From a virus: a DNA stretch of 42,809 nt. The stretch covers positions 1 through 42,809 of the IMG/VR virus record IMGVR_UViG_3300013104_000012; one strand, given 5' to 3'. The notes beneath the pieces are model-generated. The model saw only the letters and a list, made by a program, of their open reading frames with translations. It ran no database searches and had not been told where the DNA came from. Position 1 is the stretch's first letter. Each line of letters starts with the position of its first letter. The position numbers and the translations under genes were made by a program. Below, in pieces: positions 1 to 7,908 of the stretch.

Positions 1-123
1 ATTACACCGCTGTCGCGGCCCTGAATCACCAAGATAAGATCGGTGAACGTTTGCGGGATGCTCGTGAACGGCACCGTAGCCTGCGATCCGCTGGTGACCA
101 CCTGTTGAATTAGTTGCATCCCA
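1..123. repeat. Terminal direct repeat (contig overlap)
   Basis: Bases 1-123 are identical to 42687-42809. The repeat lies inside a protein-coding gene that stays in frame across the joined ends. It therefore looks like the overlap left when a circular or circularly permuted genome is assembled, not a physical terminal repeat. The unique genome is 42,686 bp. Confidence 0.95.
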
Positions 124-326
124 CCGGTCTGCGCCGCTCCCGTGGGCCCGGTCGGCCCGGTCGGTCCCGTGGGTCCCGTCGGTCCGGTGGGCCCGGTTGG
201 GCCCATTGCTCCGGTGCCGCCAGTCGGTCCGGTTGGCCCCGTCGCGCCTGCCGTGCCGTTTTGCAATGACGGGCGAATCGTTTGAATGTCGCCCGTGCCA
301 AGCAACAGGAAGTCGCGCAGCATCAT
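1..326 (-). CDS. Collagen-like fibre protein, N-terminal part (continues at 42809)
   Basis: This is the 5' part of a gene split by the contig ends. Joined to 42305-42809 through the 123-bp overlap it gives one 235-residue protein. Residues 1-20 carry the short leader found on many late proteins here ([10 protein letters not shown]). Residues about 27-64 are Gly-X-Thr triplets, mostly GPT, predicting a collagen-like trimeric stalk. The C-terminal ~165 residues (coded at the right end) look like a beta-rich head domain. The start ATG overlaps the stop of the upstream gene (ATGA), and a second ATG follows directly. By context it is a virion fibre or capsid decoration. Its 53-bp stretch at 145-197 is identical to part of the next fibre gene. 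Function is inferred; no enzymatic motif is visible. Confidence 0.85.
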   Translation of the reverse strand, partial: MMLRDFLLLGTGDIQTIRPSLQNGTAGATGPTGPTGGTGAMGPTGPTGPTGPTGPTGPTGPTGAAQTGGMQLIQQVVTSGSQATVPFTSIPQTFTDLILVIQGRDSGV

Positions 327-649
327 GTGTAGACCGATACATCGATGATCGGCGTGCCGCTCGCGGCGATGAACTTGATTTTCGACAGATCGCCCACGTA
401 GTCGAGCTCGCCGCCGTCGGGGATCGTCATGCCGATCGTGGCGGTCGGGTCGATACTGTCGTCGCGCCATCGCACCGCGCCGCCGTTACACTGGATCACC
501 ACGAAATTGTTTGCGAAACCCGGCGGCGGCGTCGGCAGCGTGAGCGCCGTCGCGGAGAGAGGATTCACGATCTGCTGGTAGCCGGTCGGCCGGCGATAGC
601 CGGTAATGACCGCTTCCGAGTCCTGAATGCCAAGGCGCAGGAATTTCAT
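323..649 (-). CDS. Small virion-associated protein, paralogue of its upstream neighbour
   Basis: A 108-residue protein of unknown function. It starts with MKFLRLG, the late-gene leader motif. It is clearly paralogous to the product of 646-999. Both have an RRPxG(F/Y)QQ element near residue 20, then IQC, a W-R-D-D-x-(V/I)-D-P-T-A-x-I-G-M block, a GDLxxI(R/K)FI strand and a matching C-terminal strand ending VSxY. Its start overlaps the stop of that paralogue by four bases and its stop overlaps the start of the collagen-like fibre, so all three are translationally coupled. Position between the portal region and the fibres suggests a structural or decoration role (inference). Confidence 0.8.
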   Translation of the reverse strand: MKFLRLGIQDSEAVITGYRRPTGYQQIVNPLSATALTLPTPPPGFANNFVVIQCNGGAVRWRDDSIDPTATIGMTIPDGGELDYVGDLSKIKFIAASGTPIIDVSVYT

Positions 650-999
650 GCGTAATAGCTCACGTTGAGCACCGGTGATCCCGCGCCGGTGATGAACCTG
701 ATCGCGGTCAGGTCGCCGAAGTATTGCAACGGCGCATCGCCGGTCGAGAGCAGCATCCCGATCGATGCCGTCGGATCAACGCCGTCATCGCGCCACGACG
801 CCGAAGCGCTCGTGCCGGTGCATTGGATGAGCGCGAACGACGCGATGATCGCCGCACCCGCAGGCCCGGCGGGAATCGTCAGGCCGACCGCGCCGCCCGA
901 CAGCGTCAATTGCTGAAATCCCATCGGCCGACGCTGGCCGCTGACCGTCGCCTCGCTCGGCCACACGCCAAGCCGCAACCATTCACGCAGCAGCCGCAT
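646..999 (-). CDS. Small virion-associated protein, tandem paralogue
   Basis: A 117-residue protein, the upstream member of the tandem pair with 323-649. It begins MRLLREWLRLGVW, a variant of the leader shared by many late genes here, followed by the RRPMGFQQ element and the W-R-D-D-G-V-D-P-T-A-S-I-G-M block. The start lies inside the last 17 bases of the metallopeptidase gene, in another frame. The fold looks all-beta, and no catalytic motif is seen. A duplication with substantial divergence is the simplest origin. It is likely a virion surface protein, with no family name that I recognise. Confidence 0.8.
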   Translation of the reverse strand: MRLLREWLRLGVWPSEATVSGQRRPMGFQQLTLSGGAVGLTIPAGPAGAAIIASFALIQCTGTSASASWRDDGVDPTASIGMLLSTGDAPLQYFGDLTAIRFITGAGSPVLNVSYYA

Positions 1000-1465
1000 T
1001 GCGCTTCTCCTTCATGCCTTCGGTGATCCGCGAACAGCGTTTTTCGAACGTCGGATAGAACTCGGAATCGCGCGGCATCTGCCGCTTCAGCCATTCCAGA
1101 AGATCGACCCCGTAGCCTTCGGCGACCACGAACGCATCGGCGTCGAGCTCGTTCTTGCGCGCGAAAGCGGCCGCGGCGAAATACAGCGCTCCCACCGCAA
1201 GCGCCACCGCGACGATGCGCAGCGGCAGGAACGCGAGCGGCGCAGCGATGGCAATAAGACACGCGATGCGCTTTTCCAGATGCCACGCCTGGCAGTGCTT
1301 AGCCTCGTGCAACAGCACCGCGCGCTGCACGCGATGCCCATCGCGCATGAAGTGCGGGCCGATCAGGATGTAGCGGTTCCAGAAAAATCCGCGCGCTTCC
1401 GCGCTCCCGGTGTGAAACTCCGAGTAGCACACCGGAATTCCGCAGATTTCCGTAACCTGATTCAT
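983..1465 (-). CDS. M48/M56-like integral membrane metallopeptidase
   Basis: A 160-residue protein with a zincin signature. HEAKH (residues 53-57) matches HExxH, and NELDAD (residues 105-110) supplies the downstream Glu expected as third zinc ligand in M48-type peptidases. Between them residues 66-101 form one or two hydrophobic segments, so the protein should sit in the inner membrane with the active site close to it. At 160 residues it is far shorter than HtpX or Ste24, close to a minimal catalytic core. I chose ATG 1465 (MNQVTEICG) because the longer reading starts inside the preceding gene. It sits between the portal and virion-protein genes and is transcribed with them. Possible roles are cleavage of host membrane proteins, superinfection control or help in lysis; none is shown by sequence alone. 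Confidence 0.75.
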   Translation of the reverse strand: MNQVTEICGIPVCYSEFHTGSAEARGFFWNRYILIGPHFMRDGHRVQRAVLLHEAKHCQAWHLEKRIACLIAIAAPLAFLPLRIVAVALAVGALYFAAAAFARKNELDADAFVVAEGYGVDLLEWLKRQMPRDSEFYPTFEKRCSRITEGMKEKRNAAAA

Positions 1466-1475
1466 CCGCGCACCG

Positions 1476-1691
1476 TCACCACAAGCGCAGGTGTCCACCG
1501 CCGCCCATGCCGATCACGTTCAGCAGGATCGTGACGAGGACAATCAGAGCGATCAGCGCGACGATGGCTTGCGCCACTTTGTTGAACGGCTCGGGCAATC
1601 CAATCTTGGCAATGAACCACCATATGAGCCAGAAAATCAGCCCGAGAACAACGATCACGACGACGAAATGCAGCAACGATGCGACGTCCAT
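1476..1691 (-). CDS. Small two-span membrane protein
   Basis: A 71-residue hydrophobic protein. Residues about 6-28 (rich in V, I, L, W) and 40-61 (A, I, V, L) form two transmembrane helices separated by a short polar loop with a PEPF motif. The C-terminus is short and Gly-rich. It lies between the portal gene and the membrane metallopeptidase in the late operon. Two spans and small size would suit a holin, but a better holin candidate lies beside the endolysin, so an envelope role together with the metallopeptidase is equally possible. Confidence 0.75.
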   Translation of the reverse strand: MDVASLLHFVVVIVVLGLIFWLIWWFIAKIGLPEPFNKVAQAIVALIALIVLVTILLNVIGMGGGGHLRLW

Positions 1692-1709
1692 AGCGGCCCT
1701 CCTGGTTGA

Positions 1710-3938
1710 CTATCCGCGGCCCATCACCGCGCCATCGGCAATCTGATCCGCCGGCACCGCGCCCGGCGGCGACTGCGCGGGACGCCCCGGTGCTGGCAGC
1801 GCGCCAGGCCGCGGCGCGCCGGCCGCCCCCTGTGGAGGTGCAGCGCCCTGACCGCCACCCGGCGATCCCGGCACGCCCTTCTGTTGCACCATCGCCATCT
1901 CGCGCTTGCGCGTGAGCGCCTGGTAGTGCGCCATCATGTGTTGCTTGAACAATCCCAGCGGATCGCCGGCTAGGTTCGCCGCGCGCATGTGCGATTGCAG
2001 ATGCTTCACGTCGTCGTCCGCCTCGTGCACTTCGACGGCGAAGCCGTTGTGCAGCATTTCGTCCTCTATCTCTGGATCGACGCGGAACTGATTGCGCTGA
2101 TCGACGAGAATGCGCGGCGCTACTTCGGGCCCGAAGATCGTTTCCGTGCCCTCTTCCAGAATCGGCGTCACGTCCAGCGTGCGGCCGTTCAGCAACTGCG
2201 GCGGTATTCCCTTCAGCACGTTCATCCACGCGATCTTCTGCTGCAACCGCTGCACGCCGTTCATGAACTCGGTACCGGTCCAGCGGAAGAAGAAGCGCTC
2301 TCCCCACTGCGGTACGGGAATTTCCTCGAGCGCCGCCTTGACGCCGATCTCGCCGCGCGTTTCCACCATCAGCGACTTCGTTCGATACTGCTGATCGAAC
2401 TCGAACATCATTTCGACGAGCGGATTCAGCATGCACTCCTCGTACCGCTGCGCGTGATCGGTGATGTTGACGCTCTGTTCCTGCTGCATCGCGCCCATAA
2501 GCTGATTGTTCTTCCGGCCGGCGGGCATACGCCCCATCATCATCTCGTTCACGTCCATCGATTCCCAGATCTGCCGCTTCAGCAAGTCGCAAATCTGCGC
2601 GCTGTCCTTCCACAGTTGCGGAGACGTAATCGGCTTGATGTCGTTGGGTGCGACCGGCCATACCGCGGCCAGCCCCATGACGAGCTGCGACCACTGCGGC
2701 GTTTTCAGCGGGTCGACGGACCATATCGGCAGCAGGGAATACATCGCCGAGTCCTGGCCCATCAGCCAGAAGTCATTGAGGTTCCACTGCAGGAACTTGA
2801 CGGGCTCGATCTTCGACTTGCCGAAGAACGATCCCGCGACACGATCGACGGGAACGGAGAAAATCGGCCGCTTCCCCGACCATAGCGGGTTGCGGATGAT
2901 GCCGATGATTTCCTCGGGGCCGGCAAAGAAGATGATCGCCTCTTCCTTGCGCTTGCCGCCCAGATCGAGCTTCGCGTAGGTCTGAAACACCAGCGCGAAC
3001 TTCGCCGTGCCCTCGCTTTTCACGCCGGCATCGTTCGCCTGGCGCTTGGCCGGGTTGCGCTTGTCGCGCTGCTGATCGGGCTTCAGAAAATCCGCGATCT
3101 CGGTTCCCTCGGGCAGCACGAACACGCCCTCGTCGACCATGCGCTCCATCGCCTCTTTCGATAGGCGCAGCTTGACGCTGACCGCGTGCGCCTTCTGCAG
3201 GTCGGTGCACGTCGGCGGCAGCACGCACAAATCCTCGGTCGCGAAGTCGACGATTTCCGGCCCTTCCTCGAGCACGTCCTCGTCCTCGGTGTCCTCCTCG
3301 TCGTCGAGCCCCGGCAACTCGAGCTCGGCGCGCTCCTCGCCGTCGATCTGCTCGAGCAGCGGATTGCGGCGCACGAGCTCGGTGACCTTGCGAACGCTCG
3401 AGGTCCAGTCGAGCATGAGATTCCACTGCCCGGTGACGTCGCCGGCGACAAGATCGGTGCGCACGATCGAGCGCAGGTTCGTCTTGCGGATGTAATGCTC
3501 GAGGAGCGCGAGCTGCGTGTACGGCGCGTGCCGATCGCTCGACAGTCCGTCGACGTGCTTGTGATTCGAGGGGAAGAGCTGCTTGAGGGCGCGTTTCGCA
3601 CGCGCGTTTATGGCGTCACGAACGGCCGGGATGTAGCCCTGCGAGTTGCCGGTGTACTGCTGATTGTCGTCCGGCTTGCAGTTGTAGATGTTCCAGTATT
3701 CCTCGATCGCCTGGCCCTGCTCCTCCTTGTTGTCGTAACCCTTGACGATCAGCTTGTACAGCTTCTCCGCCGCCTCGTACGCGGGAGAACTCTTTTTCTC
3801 GGCGAAGTTTTCTACCGGGTCGGCGAGCGCATCGGACGTGGACGGGGCGAGCGTGTCCTCGGCTTTCGCGCGACCGCGATTGCGCGAGCGCTCGCGCGTG
3901 TTTTCCTTGCGATGTCGTCCGCGCTCGGCCACATGCAA
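1710..3938 (-). CDS. Portal protein (head-tail connector)
   Basis: A 742-residue protein downstream of the large terminase, with the length and composition of podoviral portals. It has an N-terminal charged region, an acidic insert (residues about 200-240, many D/E), a long central region with W/F-rich segments and a Pro/Gly/Ala-rich C-terminal tail. It should form the dodecameric ring through which DNA is packaged and to which the tail attaches. The first codon of the open frame is TTG (3938), with GTG at 3932 as an alternative; no in-frame ATG or strong ribosome site decides between them. Identification rests on size, position and resemblance to the portals of BPP-1-type phages, so the family call is good but not residue-proven. 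Confidence 0.85.
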   Translation of the reverse strand: MHVAERGRHRKENTRERSRNRGRAKAEDTLAPSTSDALADPVENFAEKKSSPAYEAAEKLYKLIVKGYDNKEEQGQAIEEYWNIYNCKPDDNQQYTGNSQGYIPAVRDAINARAKRALKQLFPSNHKHVDGLSSDRHAPYTQLALLEHYIRKTNLRSIVRTDLVAGDVTGQWNLMLDWTSSVRKVTELVRRNPLLEQIDGEERAELELPGLDDEEDTEDEDVLEEGPEIVDFATEDLCVLPPTCTDLQKAHAVSVKLRLSKEAMERMVDEGVFVLPEGTEIADFLKPDQQRDKRNPAKRQANDAGVKSEGTAKFALVFQTYAKLDLGGKRKEEAIIFFAGPEEIIGIIRNPLWSGKRPIFSVPVDRVAGSFFGKSKIEPVKFLQWNLNDFWLMGQDSAMYSLLPIWSVDPLKTPQWSQLVMGLAAVWPVAPNDIKPITSPQLWKDSAQICDLLKRQIWESMDVNEMMMGRMPAGRKNNQLMGAMQQEQSVNITDHAQRYEECMLNPLVEMMFEFDQQYRTKSLMVETRGEIGVKAALEEIPVPQWGERFFFRWTGTEFMNGVQRLQQKIAWMNVLKGIPPQLLNGRTLDVTPILEEGTETIFGPEVAPRILVDQRNQFRVDPEIEDEMLHNGFAVEVHEADDDVKHLQSHMRAANLAGDPLGLFKQHMMAHYQALTRKREMAMVQQKGVPGSPGGGQGAAPPQGAAGAPRPGALPAPGRPAQSPPGAVPADQIADGAVMGRG

Positions 3939-3945
3939 TGCCGGC

Positions 3946-4125
3946 CTACAGCATCACGCCGCGGAGCTTCTTGCCGGCGCGCCCCATGCCCTTGCGATGG
4001 CCCACACCCGCCGGCCGCATGCGCCCCGGCATATCGTCGGGCTCGGGCTTCTTCGGCTTCTCCGCGAACTCGCGCGTCGGCGCCGACAGGCGTTTCACCG
4101 CCTTCTTCATCCGTCGCTTCGCCAT
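3946..4125 (-). CDS. Small basic protein between terminase and portal
   Basis: A 59-residue, strongly basic protein (MAKRRMKKAVKRLSAP...) with many Lys/Arg and a central acidic PEPDD patch. It starts at ATG 4125 and ends with TAG at 3946-3948, just ahead of the portal. Composition suggests nucleic-acid binding or packing against DNA in the head. Its place between terminase and portal is where many podophages keep tiny hypothetical genes. No family is recognised. Confidence 0.6.
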   Translation of the reverse strand: MAKRRMKKAVKRLSAPTREFAEKPKKPEPDDMPGRMRPAGVGHRKGMGRAGKKLRGVML

Positions 4126-4131
4126 GACGGT

Positions 4132-4305
4132 TTACTGCCGCGACAAGTCTTTGCGGCCGTAGATCGTCTCGCGCAGCGGGCCACCCTGCAGGCGATCCCC
4201 GACGCGCGTCGGCTTGCCGTGCGTGCCGCCCTGCTGCTGGCCCTTGAAGAAGTCGACGGGTTGCTGCGAAGGGGCTTTCTTGGAAAATCCACGCGAAATC
4301 GCCAT
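4132..4305 (-). CDS. Small basic hypothetical protein
   Basis: A 57-residue protein starting MAISRGFSKK, rich in Gln, Gly, Lys and Arg. ATG 4305 is chosen because a GAGGAG ribosome site lies about nine bases upstream. It is the first gene after a roughly 100-bp gap that holds a conserved 18-bp motif (4356-4373), so it may begin a separate late transcript with the next small gene and the portal. No function can be assigned. Confidence 0.65.
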   Translation of the reverse strand: MAISRGFSKKAPSQQPVDFFKGQQQGGTHGKPTRVGDRLQGGPLRETIYGRKDLSRQ

Positions 4306-4355
4306 GTCGGTTTGCTCCTCGGATCGGTTGAACAGGCGCACGTACGCCGCTATGC

Positions 4356-4373
4356 GGGCATGATTTTTGCCAG
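4356..4373 (-). promoter_or_regulatory. Conserved late motif, copy 1
   Basis: The plus-strand sequence GGGCATGATTTTTGCCAG matches 16 of 18 positions at 40130-40147, the only other copy I found. Both copies lie in minus-strand intergenic gaps just upstream of late gene blocks. A TTGACA -35-like hexamer (minus strand, 4392-4387) lies nearby, but no good -10 follows at 17 bp. It could be a late activator or antiterminator site. Confidence 0.45.
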
Positions 4374-4407
4374 CTTTCGCACGGCTTGTCAACTTCCGGG
4401 GCACGGT

Positions 4408-6438
4408 TTATGCCCGAGCCCGCGGATTGGCGGACACGTAGGGCAGGCCGCCGGGTGAGTGCGCGACGTGCGCGCCGTCGGGGATGGCCGTCATCGCGTC
4501 CTCGGTCCGATCCAAGATCGCCACCATGCACTCGAGCGCTTCCGCCAGCAGCCGCGACGGTCCCGCCTCGGGCTCGCTGGCCGTGCGCCCGCCCTTCTCC
4601 GGCGGCAGCACGTAGCCCGCGGCGAGCGCATTCAGCGTCCCGTTCGCCTCGCGATCCACGACGAGCATGCGCTGCCCGTGCCACACCTGGCGCATGCGCT
4701 CGGCCAGGCACCCGCGCGCCACCGCCGCATGCTCCGCCCGGTACGGCGCGAAGCGCTCGGCGCGCAAGGCCGGCACCAGCGGTATGCGCTGCCACTGATC
4801 GAAGATCTCGCCCGGCACCCACACCTGCAGGTGCGCGCGCGGAAATTTAGTGCGCAACGCGAACGCCAGCGTTTTCACCGCATCGCTCAACGCCCCAGAC
4901 ACTTGCCAGTCGCCGGCCACGATCAGCCGCCGCCCATCGCGCAGGCACGCCACCGCGACGACTTCCGACGGCGTAGCCGACGCGCCGACATAGACCTCCT
5001 CGCCCTGCCTGGGTGTGGGCGCTTCCCCGATGTTGCCAGCGGAAAAATCCTCGTACATGGGCACTCCTCCGAACATGCGCAGCGCATACGCCAGCGCATT
5101 CAGCACGTCGCGCGGACCCGATGGAAAGTTCGACCATTCGGCGACGAGCTGCGGATGCGCCACGTGCCCGCCGACCAGCACCACGTCGCCCGCCGACGCG
5201 AACGGCTGCAACCCCATGATGAAATCTTCCTTGCTGCGATCCTGCGGCGCCTGCAGCGTCGTCAGCGGCAGCATCACGCCGTTGCGCAGCATCGCCAGGC
5301 GAATCGGCTGCAGCAACCACTCGTCCAGCGAATTCTTTTCGATTCCGATCTTCACCGGACGGTGCGCTTCCTGCACGCGAAACAGATCGTCGACGAGCTC
5401 GTTCGGCTTCCAGTAAAACCCGCCGCTCTCGTGCACTAAAATCTTCGACGACATGCGCGACACGACGACCTTGCCGGTGCGATCCGATGCGTGATCGCCT
5501 TCCTTCGTGCGCGCCGTGCGCGTGGAGCGCGATGGATCGTAGATCGCATAGCGCGGCATCCAGTGCCACGGCGATACGTCCAATGAAGCCAGCATGTCCG
5601 GCTTGAATGGCTTCTTCTCGTAATCGACCGCCTGCAGCATGTACTCCTGCAGGAACTCGGACAGCATGCCGCTCTGCTGGAATTTGCGCTTCTCCGCGCG
5701 TACCCAGGACATCGGATAGCGCTCCGGCCACAGCGCCACCGCCTCCGGGTCGTCGGGATCTCGATCGCATACCGGATACGCGCGATACAGCCACTCGCCC
5801 GAACGCGCCAGCCGCGTGACCATGCAATCTTCCGCACGACGCGCCTGCGCGAAACGAATGCGCCGACGCGTGACATCCAGCGCCGGCACGAGCTCGAGAT
5901 ACAACTTCTTCATCGACTCGTCGACCGCCGATGAATCGCGCACGCGCTCCTTGTTCTCGACGTCATCGAGATACGCGCCGTCGGGCCGGTGATCGTGATA
6001 CTTGAACGACTGGAATTCCTGCTCCCATCCGACCGCTTCGATCATCGCGCCGGACGTAAACCACACGCGATTCTCGATCGACTTGCGCGCCAGCACCGCA
6101 CGCCCGAAGAGCCAGCGCAAGCGCTCATTCGTGCGCGCTTCCTTGTCGATCGCCTCCAAACGCTGACACGCCTTCGAGTACGTCTCGCCGATCAGCATCC
6201 AGTAGTGAAAATTCCCGAACGCACCTTCCATCGTCAGGAATTCTTCCGCGATCGTCGTCTTGCCGCCGCCGCGAAACGCCTCCACGAGCACGAACTCCTC
6301 GGGGCTTCTCCACAGGTCGATGATTTCCACGTGAAACGCAGGTGAAACCTGCGCGTGGCGATGCGGGAACAGCAACTGCGAACCGAGCGCGCGGTCGACG
6401 TTGATCCGCGCCAGAAGCTCGGCGTCGGGGACGCTCAC
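4408..6438 (-). CDS. terL: Terminase large subunit
   Basis: The motor ATPase and nuclease that packages DNA into the procapsid. The protein is 676 residues from GTG 6438, which overlaps the glycosyltransferase stop (GTGA) and so is coupled to it. The Walker A loop AFRGGGKTT lies at residues 54-62, followed by a Walker B-like acidic segment (AYLDDVENK). The C-terminal half holds acidic clusters expected of the RNase H-fold nuclease (for example YDPSRS and GIEKN). The next downstream genes are two small basic proteins and the portal, the usual packaging order. No small terminase is recognisable beside it. Because the contig closes on itself and no cohesive end is visible, headful packaging is likely (inference). 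Confidence 0.9.
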   Translation of the reverse strand: MSVPDAELLARINVDRALGSQLLFPHRHAQVSPAFHVEIIDLWRSPEEFVLVEAFRGGGKTTIAEEFLTMEGAFGNFHYWMLIGETYSKACQRLEAIDKEARTNERLRWLFGRAVLARKSIENRVWFTSGAMIEAVGWEQEFQSFKYHDHRPDGAYLDDVENKERVRDSSAVDESMKKLYLELVPALDVTRRRIRFAQARRAEDCMVTRLARSGEWLYRAYPVCDRDPDDPEAVALWPERYPMSWVRAEKRKFQQSGMLSEFLQEYMLQAVDYEKKPFKPDMLASLDVSPWHWMPRYAIYDPSRSTRTARTKEGDHASDRTGKVVVSRMSSKILVHESGGFYWKPNELVDDLFRVQEAHRPVKIGIEKNSLDEWLLQPIRLAMLRNGVMLPLTTLQAPQDRSKEDFIMGLQPFASAGDVVLVGGHVAHPQLVAEWSNFPSGPRDVLNALAYALRMFGGVPMYEDFSAGNIGEAPTPRQGEEVYVGASATPSEVVAVACLRDGRRLIVAGDWQVSGALSDAVKTLAFALRTKFPRAHLQVWVPGEIFDQWQRIPLVPALRAERFAPYRAEHAAVARGCLAERMRQVWHGQRMLVVDREANGTLNALAAGYVLPPEKGGRTASEPEAGPSRLLAEALECMVAILDRTEDAMTAIPDGAHVAHSPGGLPYVSANPRARA

Positions 6439-7502
6439 GCGTAGAACGCGATATTGCTTTCGATGCGCGTCGCTTGCTCGGGCGGATATTTCCGGTCGGC
6501 CTGCAACGTGCGCGCCGCCCAGCCTCCCCATTGCCGATCGGGGGTGTACCAGCCGGCTACCGCTAGCTCGTCAAGCGCACGCCAGTCGTAGGTCGCCGCG
6601 TCCACGAACAGGCGATCGACCGGTCGAGGAATCATCACCGCCGCCTGCGCGAACAGGGCAGCGAGCGAAAACTCGCCGTTCAGACGATGCCAGCGCGCGA
6701 GATCCACCAACGGCTCGGCGCGAGTCGGCCGCGCGTTGTACGCGGCCAGGTAATGCCGCTGCACCGTTTCCGGCGGCATGCCGGTTCGCTCGGCCAGGCG
6801 CGCCATCTCGAGCTTCGCGTACCACGTTTCTTCATCCCATCCGGCCATCATGGAGCGCGACTTGTATGCCGCGTACGCATCGGTAAGCCTGCCGGCGTCC
6901 TTCAGCGATTGCGCGAGATAGAAGGCGCTGCGGGAATCGGTCGGATCGCGCGCGAGTGCGCCGCGCAGAAGCTGCGCGTCCTCGTCGTACGTGATGGCAT
7001 CCCCGCGCCGCGAACGCGCACCGTCGTGAAAAACCTCCACCCACGGACCGCGCAAGTCGACGATTTCATGCGCTACCGTCGCCGTCAGAAACTCGTGCAC
7101 CGCGCCCACGTACCGCCACGGCAGCGACGCCTTCATGAGGCACGCCAGGCCGTAATGCGTGCCCGCATAGCGATGCTCGACGTAGTACGCGTCGGCCGTC
7201 AATGCGTCCGCGGCAAGCGCGCCATGCCACACGTGATCGGCATCCATCACCAGCAGGTAATCGCAACCCTGCCCGCGCGCCAGTCCGAGCGCTTCCGTTC
7301 GGTTGTACGCGAAATCGCGCCACGGCCGCGCAACGACTTCCCCAGGAAGGCCACACAGCAGCGAGCGCGCCACCGCCATCGTGTCGTCGCTCGATCCCGT
7401 GTCCACGATCGTGTAGCGATCGATCACCGGCAACACCGACTCGAGACACCGCGCAATCACCGGCGCCTCGTCCTTCACGATCATCGTCAGGCAAACCGTC
7501 AC
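6435..7502 (-). CDS. Family 2 glycosyltransferase with repeat-like C-terminus
   Basis: A 355-residue protein. The N-terminal GT-A domain begins MIVKDEAPVIARCLES and TGSSDDT, typical of family 2 transferases. The metal-binding DxD is in LVMDAD (about residues 84-89). The C-terminal half (residues ~170-330) is helical and Ala/Arg/Leu-rich with paired helices, like TPR repeats found in related enzymes. It should transfer a sugar from a nucleotide donor. No membrane segment is seen, so it is probably cytosolic. It starts with GTG overlapping the preceding stop and ends overlapping the terminase start, so it is made with late proteins and not as a lysogeny gene. Targets could be virion proteins, lipopolysaccharide intermediates or DNA; sequence alone does not tell. 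Confidence 0.85.
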   Translation of the reverse strand: MTVCLTMIVKDEAPVIARCLESVLPVIDRYTIVDTGSSDDTMAVARSLLCGLPGEVVARPWRDFAYNRTEALGLARGQGCDYLLVMDADHVWHGALAADALTADAYYVEHRYAGTHYGLACLMKASLPWRYVGAVHEFLTATVAHEIVDLRGPWVEVFHDGARSRRGDAITYDEDAQLLRGALARDPTDSRSAFYLAQSLKDAGRLTDAYAAYKSRSMMAGWDEETWYAKLEMARLAERTGMPPETVQRHYLAAYNARPTRAEPLVDLARWHRLNGEFSLAALFAQAAVMIPRPVDRLFVDAATYDWRALDELAVAGWYTPDRQWGGWAARTLQADRKYPPEQATRIESNIAFYA

Positions 7503-7711
7503 GCCGTCGCCTCGCCAACGATCGGAATCACCTTCGACGCGAACCCCGCCTTGTCCGACTTCGCAACCTTCGCCGGCGCGTGAAATTCCAGCGTCCGCAA
7601 CTGCCCGTCCGGGTAAAAATCCACTCGCGCTATCCCCGGCAACGTCAGCACCTCGTCGATCGAAAGAAAACGCTCCTCCACACCCTTCGACACCCGCTCG
7701 TCCGCTGCCAT
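7499..7711 (-). CDS. Small hypothetical protein at the head of the late operon
   Basis: A 70-residue protein from ATG 7711, preceded by GAGG six bases upstream; a GTG at 7756 would add 15 residues. It contains a short beta-rich stretch (VDFYPDGQLRTLEF) resembling a two-strand hairpin. Its stop overlaps the glycosyltransferase start, so the two are coupled. No family is recognised. It is the first gene after the 7757-8127 regulatory gap and so probably the promoter-proximal late gene. Confidence 0.65.
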   Translation of the reverse strand: MAADERVSKGVEERFLSIDEVLTLPGIARVDFYPDGQLRTLEFHAPAKVAKSDKAGFASKVIPIVGEATA

Positions 7712-7786
7712 GTCCGCCCTCACTTCCCTGCGAAAATCGAGGGGAAAGATGCGCACTTCCGGCGAGCGGTCAGTGCCAATGCAGCA

Positions 7787-7814
7787 CCCCGTCCGTGGGG
7801 ACCCTCGCGGTCCC
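7787..7814 (-). promoter_or_regulatory. Two mutually exclusive hairpins in a probable late leader
   Basis: CCCC/GGGG (7787-7790 with 7797-7800, loop 6) and GGGACC/GGTCCC (7798-7803 with 7809-7814, loop CTCGC) share the bases 7798-7800. GCAGC (7781-7785) and GCTGC (7826-7830) could close an outer stem. If the late operon starts near 7900, this lies in its 5' leader and could work as an attenuator or antitermination site. Confidence 0.35.
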
Positions 7815-7874
7815 GGAGTTCGCGCGCTGCCGTCGATCCTCCGGGCACGATCGTTGAAACCACAAGATTCCGAG

Positions 7875-7908
7875 TTGACATTTTATTGATTATACGCAGT
7901 TGATTATA
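7875..7908 (-). promoter_or_regulatory. AT-rich patch, candidate late promoter region
   Basis: The minus strand carries two perfect TATAAT hexamers (7894-7889 and 7908-7903), each pointing at the late operon. Neither has a good -35 at 16-18 bp, which would fit an activator-dependent promoter. The plus strand has TTGACA at 7875-7880 without a fitting -10. Confidence 0.4.

Noticed and set aside
1462-2724. 420-codon open frame on the minus strand overlapping the portal gene
   Set aside because: Arg/Ala/Gly-biased shadow of the portal in another frame, an effect of high GC; no start context or family resemblance.
3186-4127. 313-codon plus-strand frame opposite the portal start
   Set aside because: Arg/Val/Leu-rich antisense reading in GC-rich DNA; contradicts the continuous minus-strand operon.
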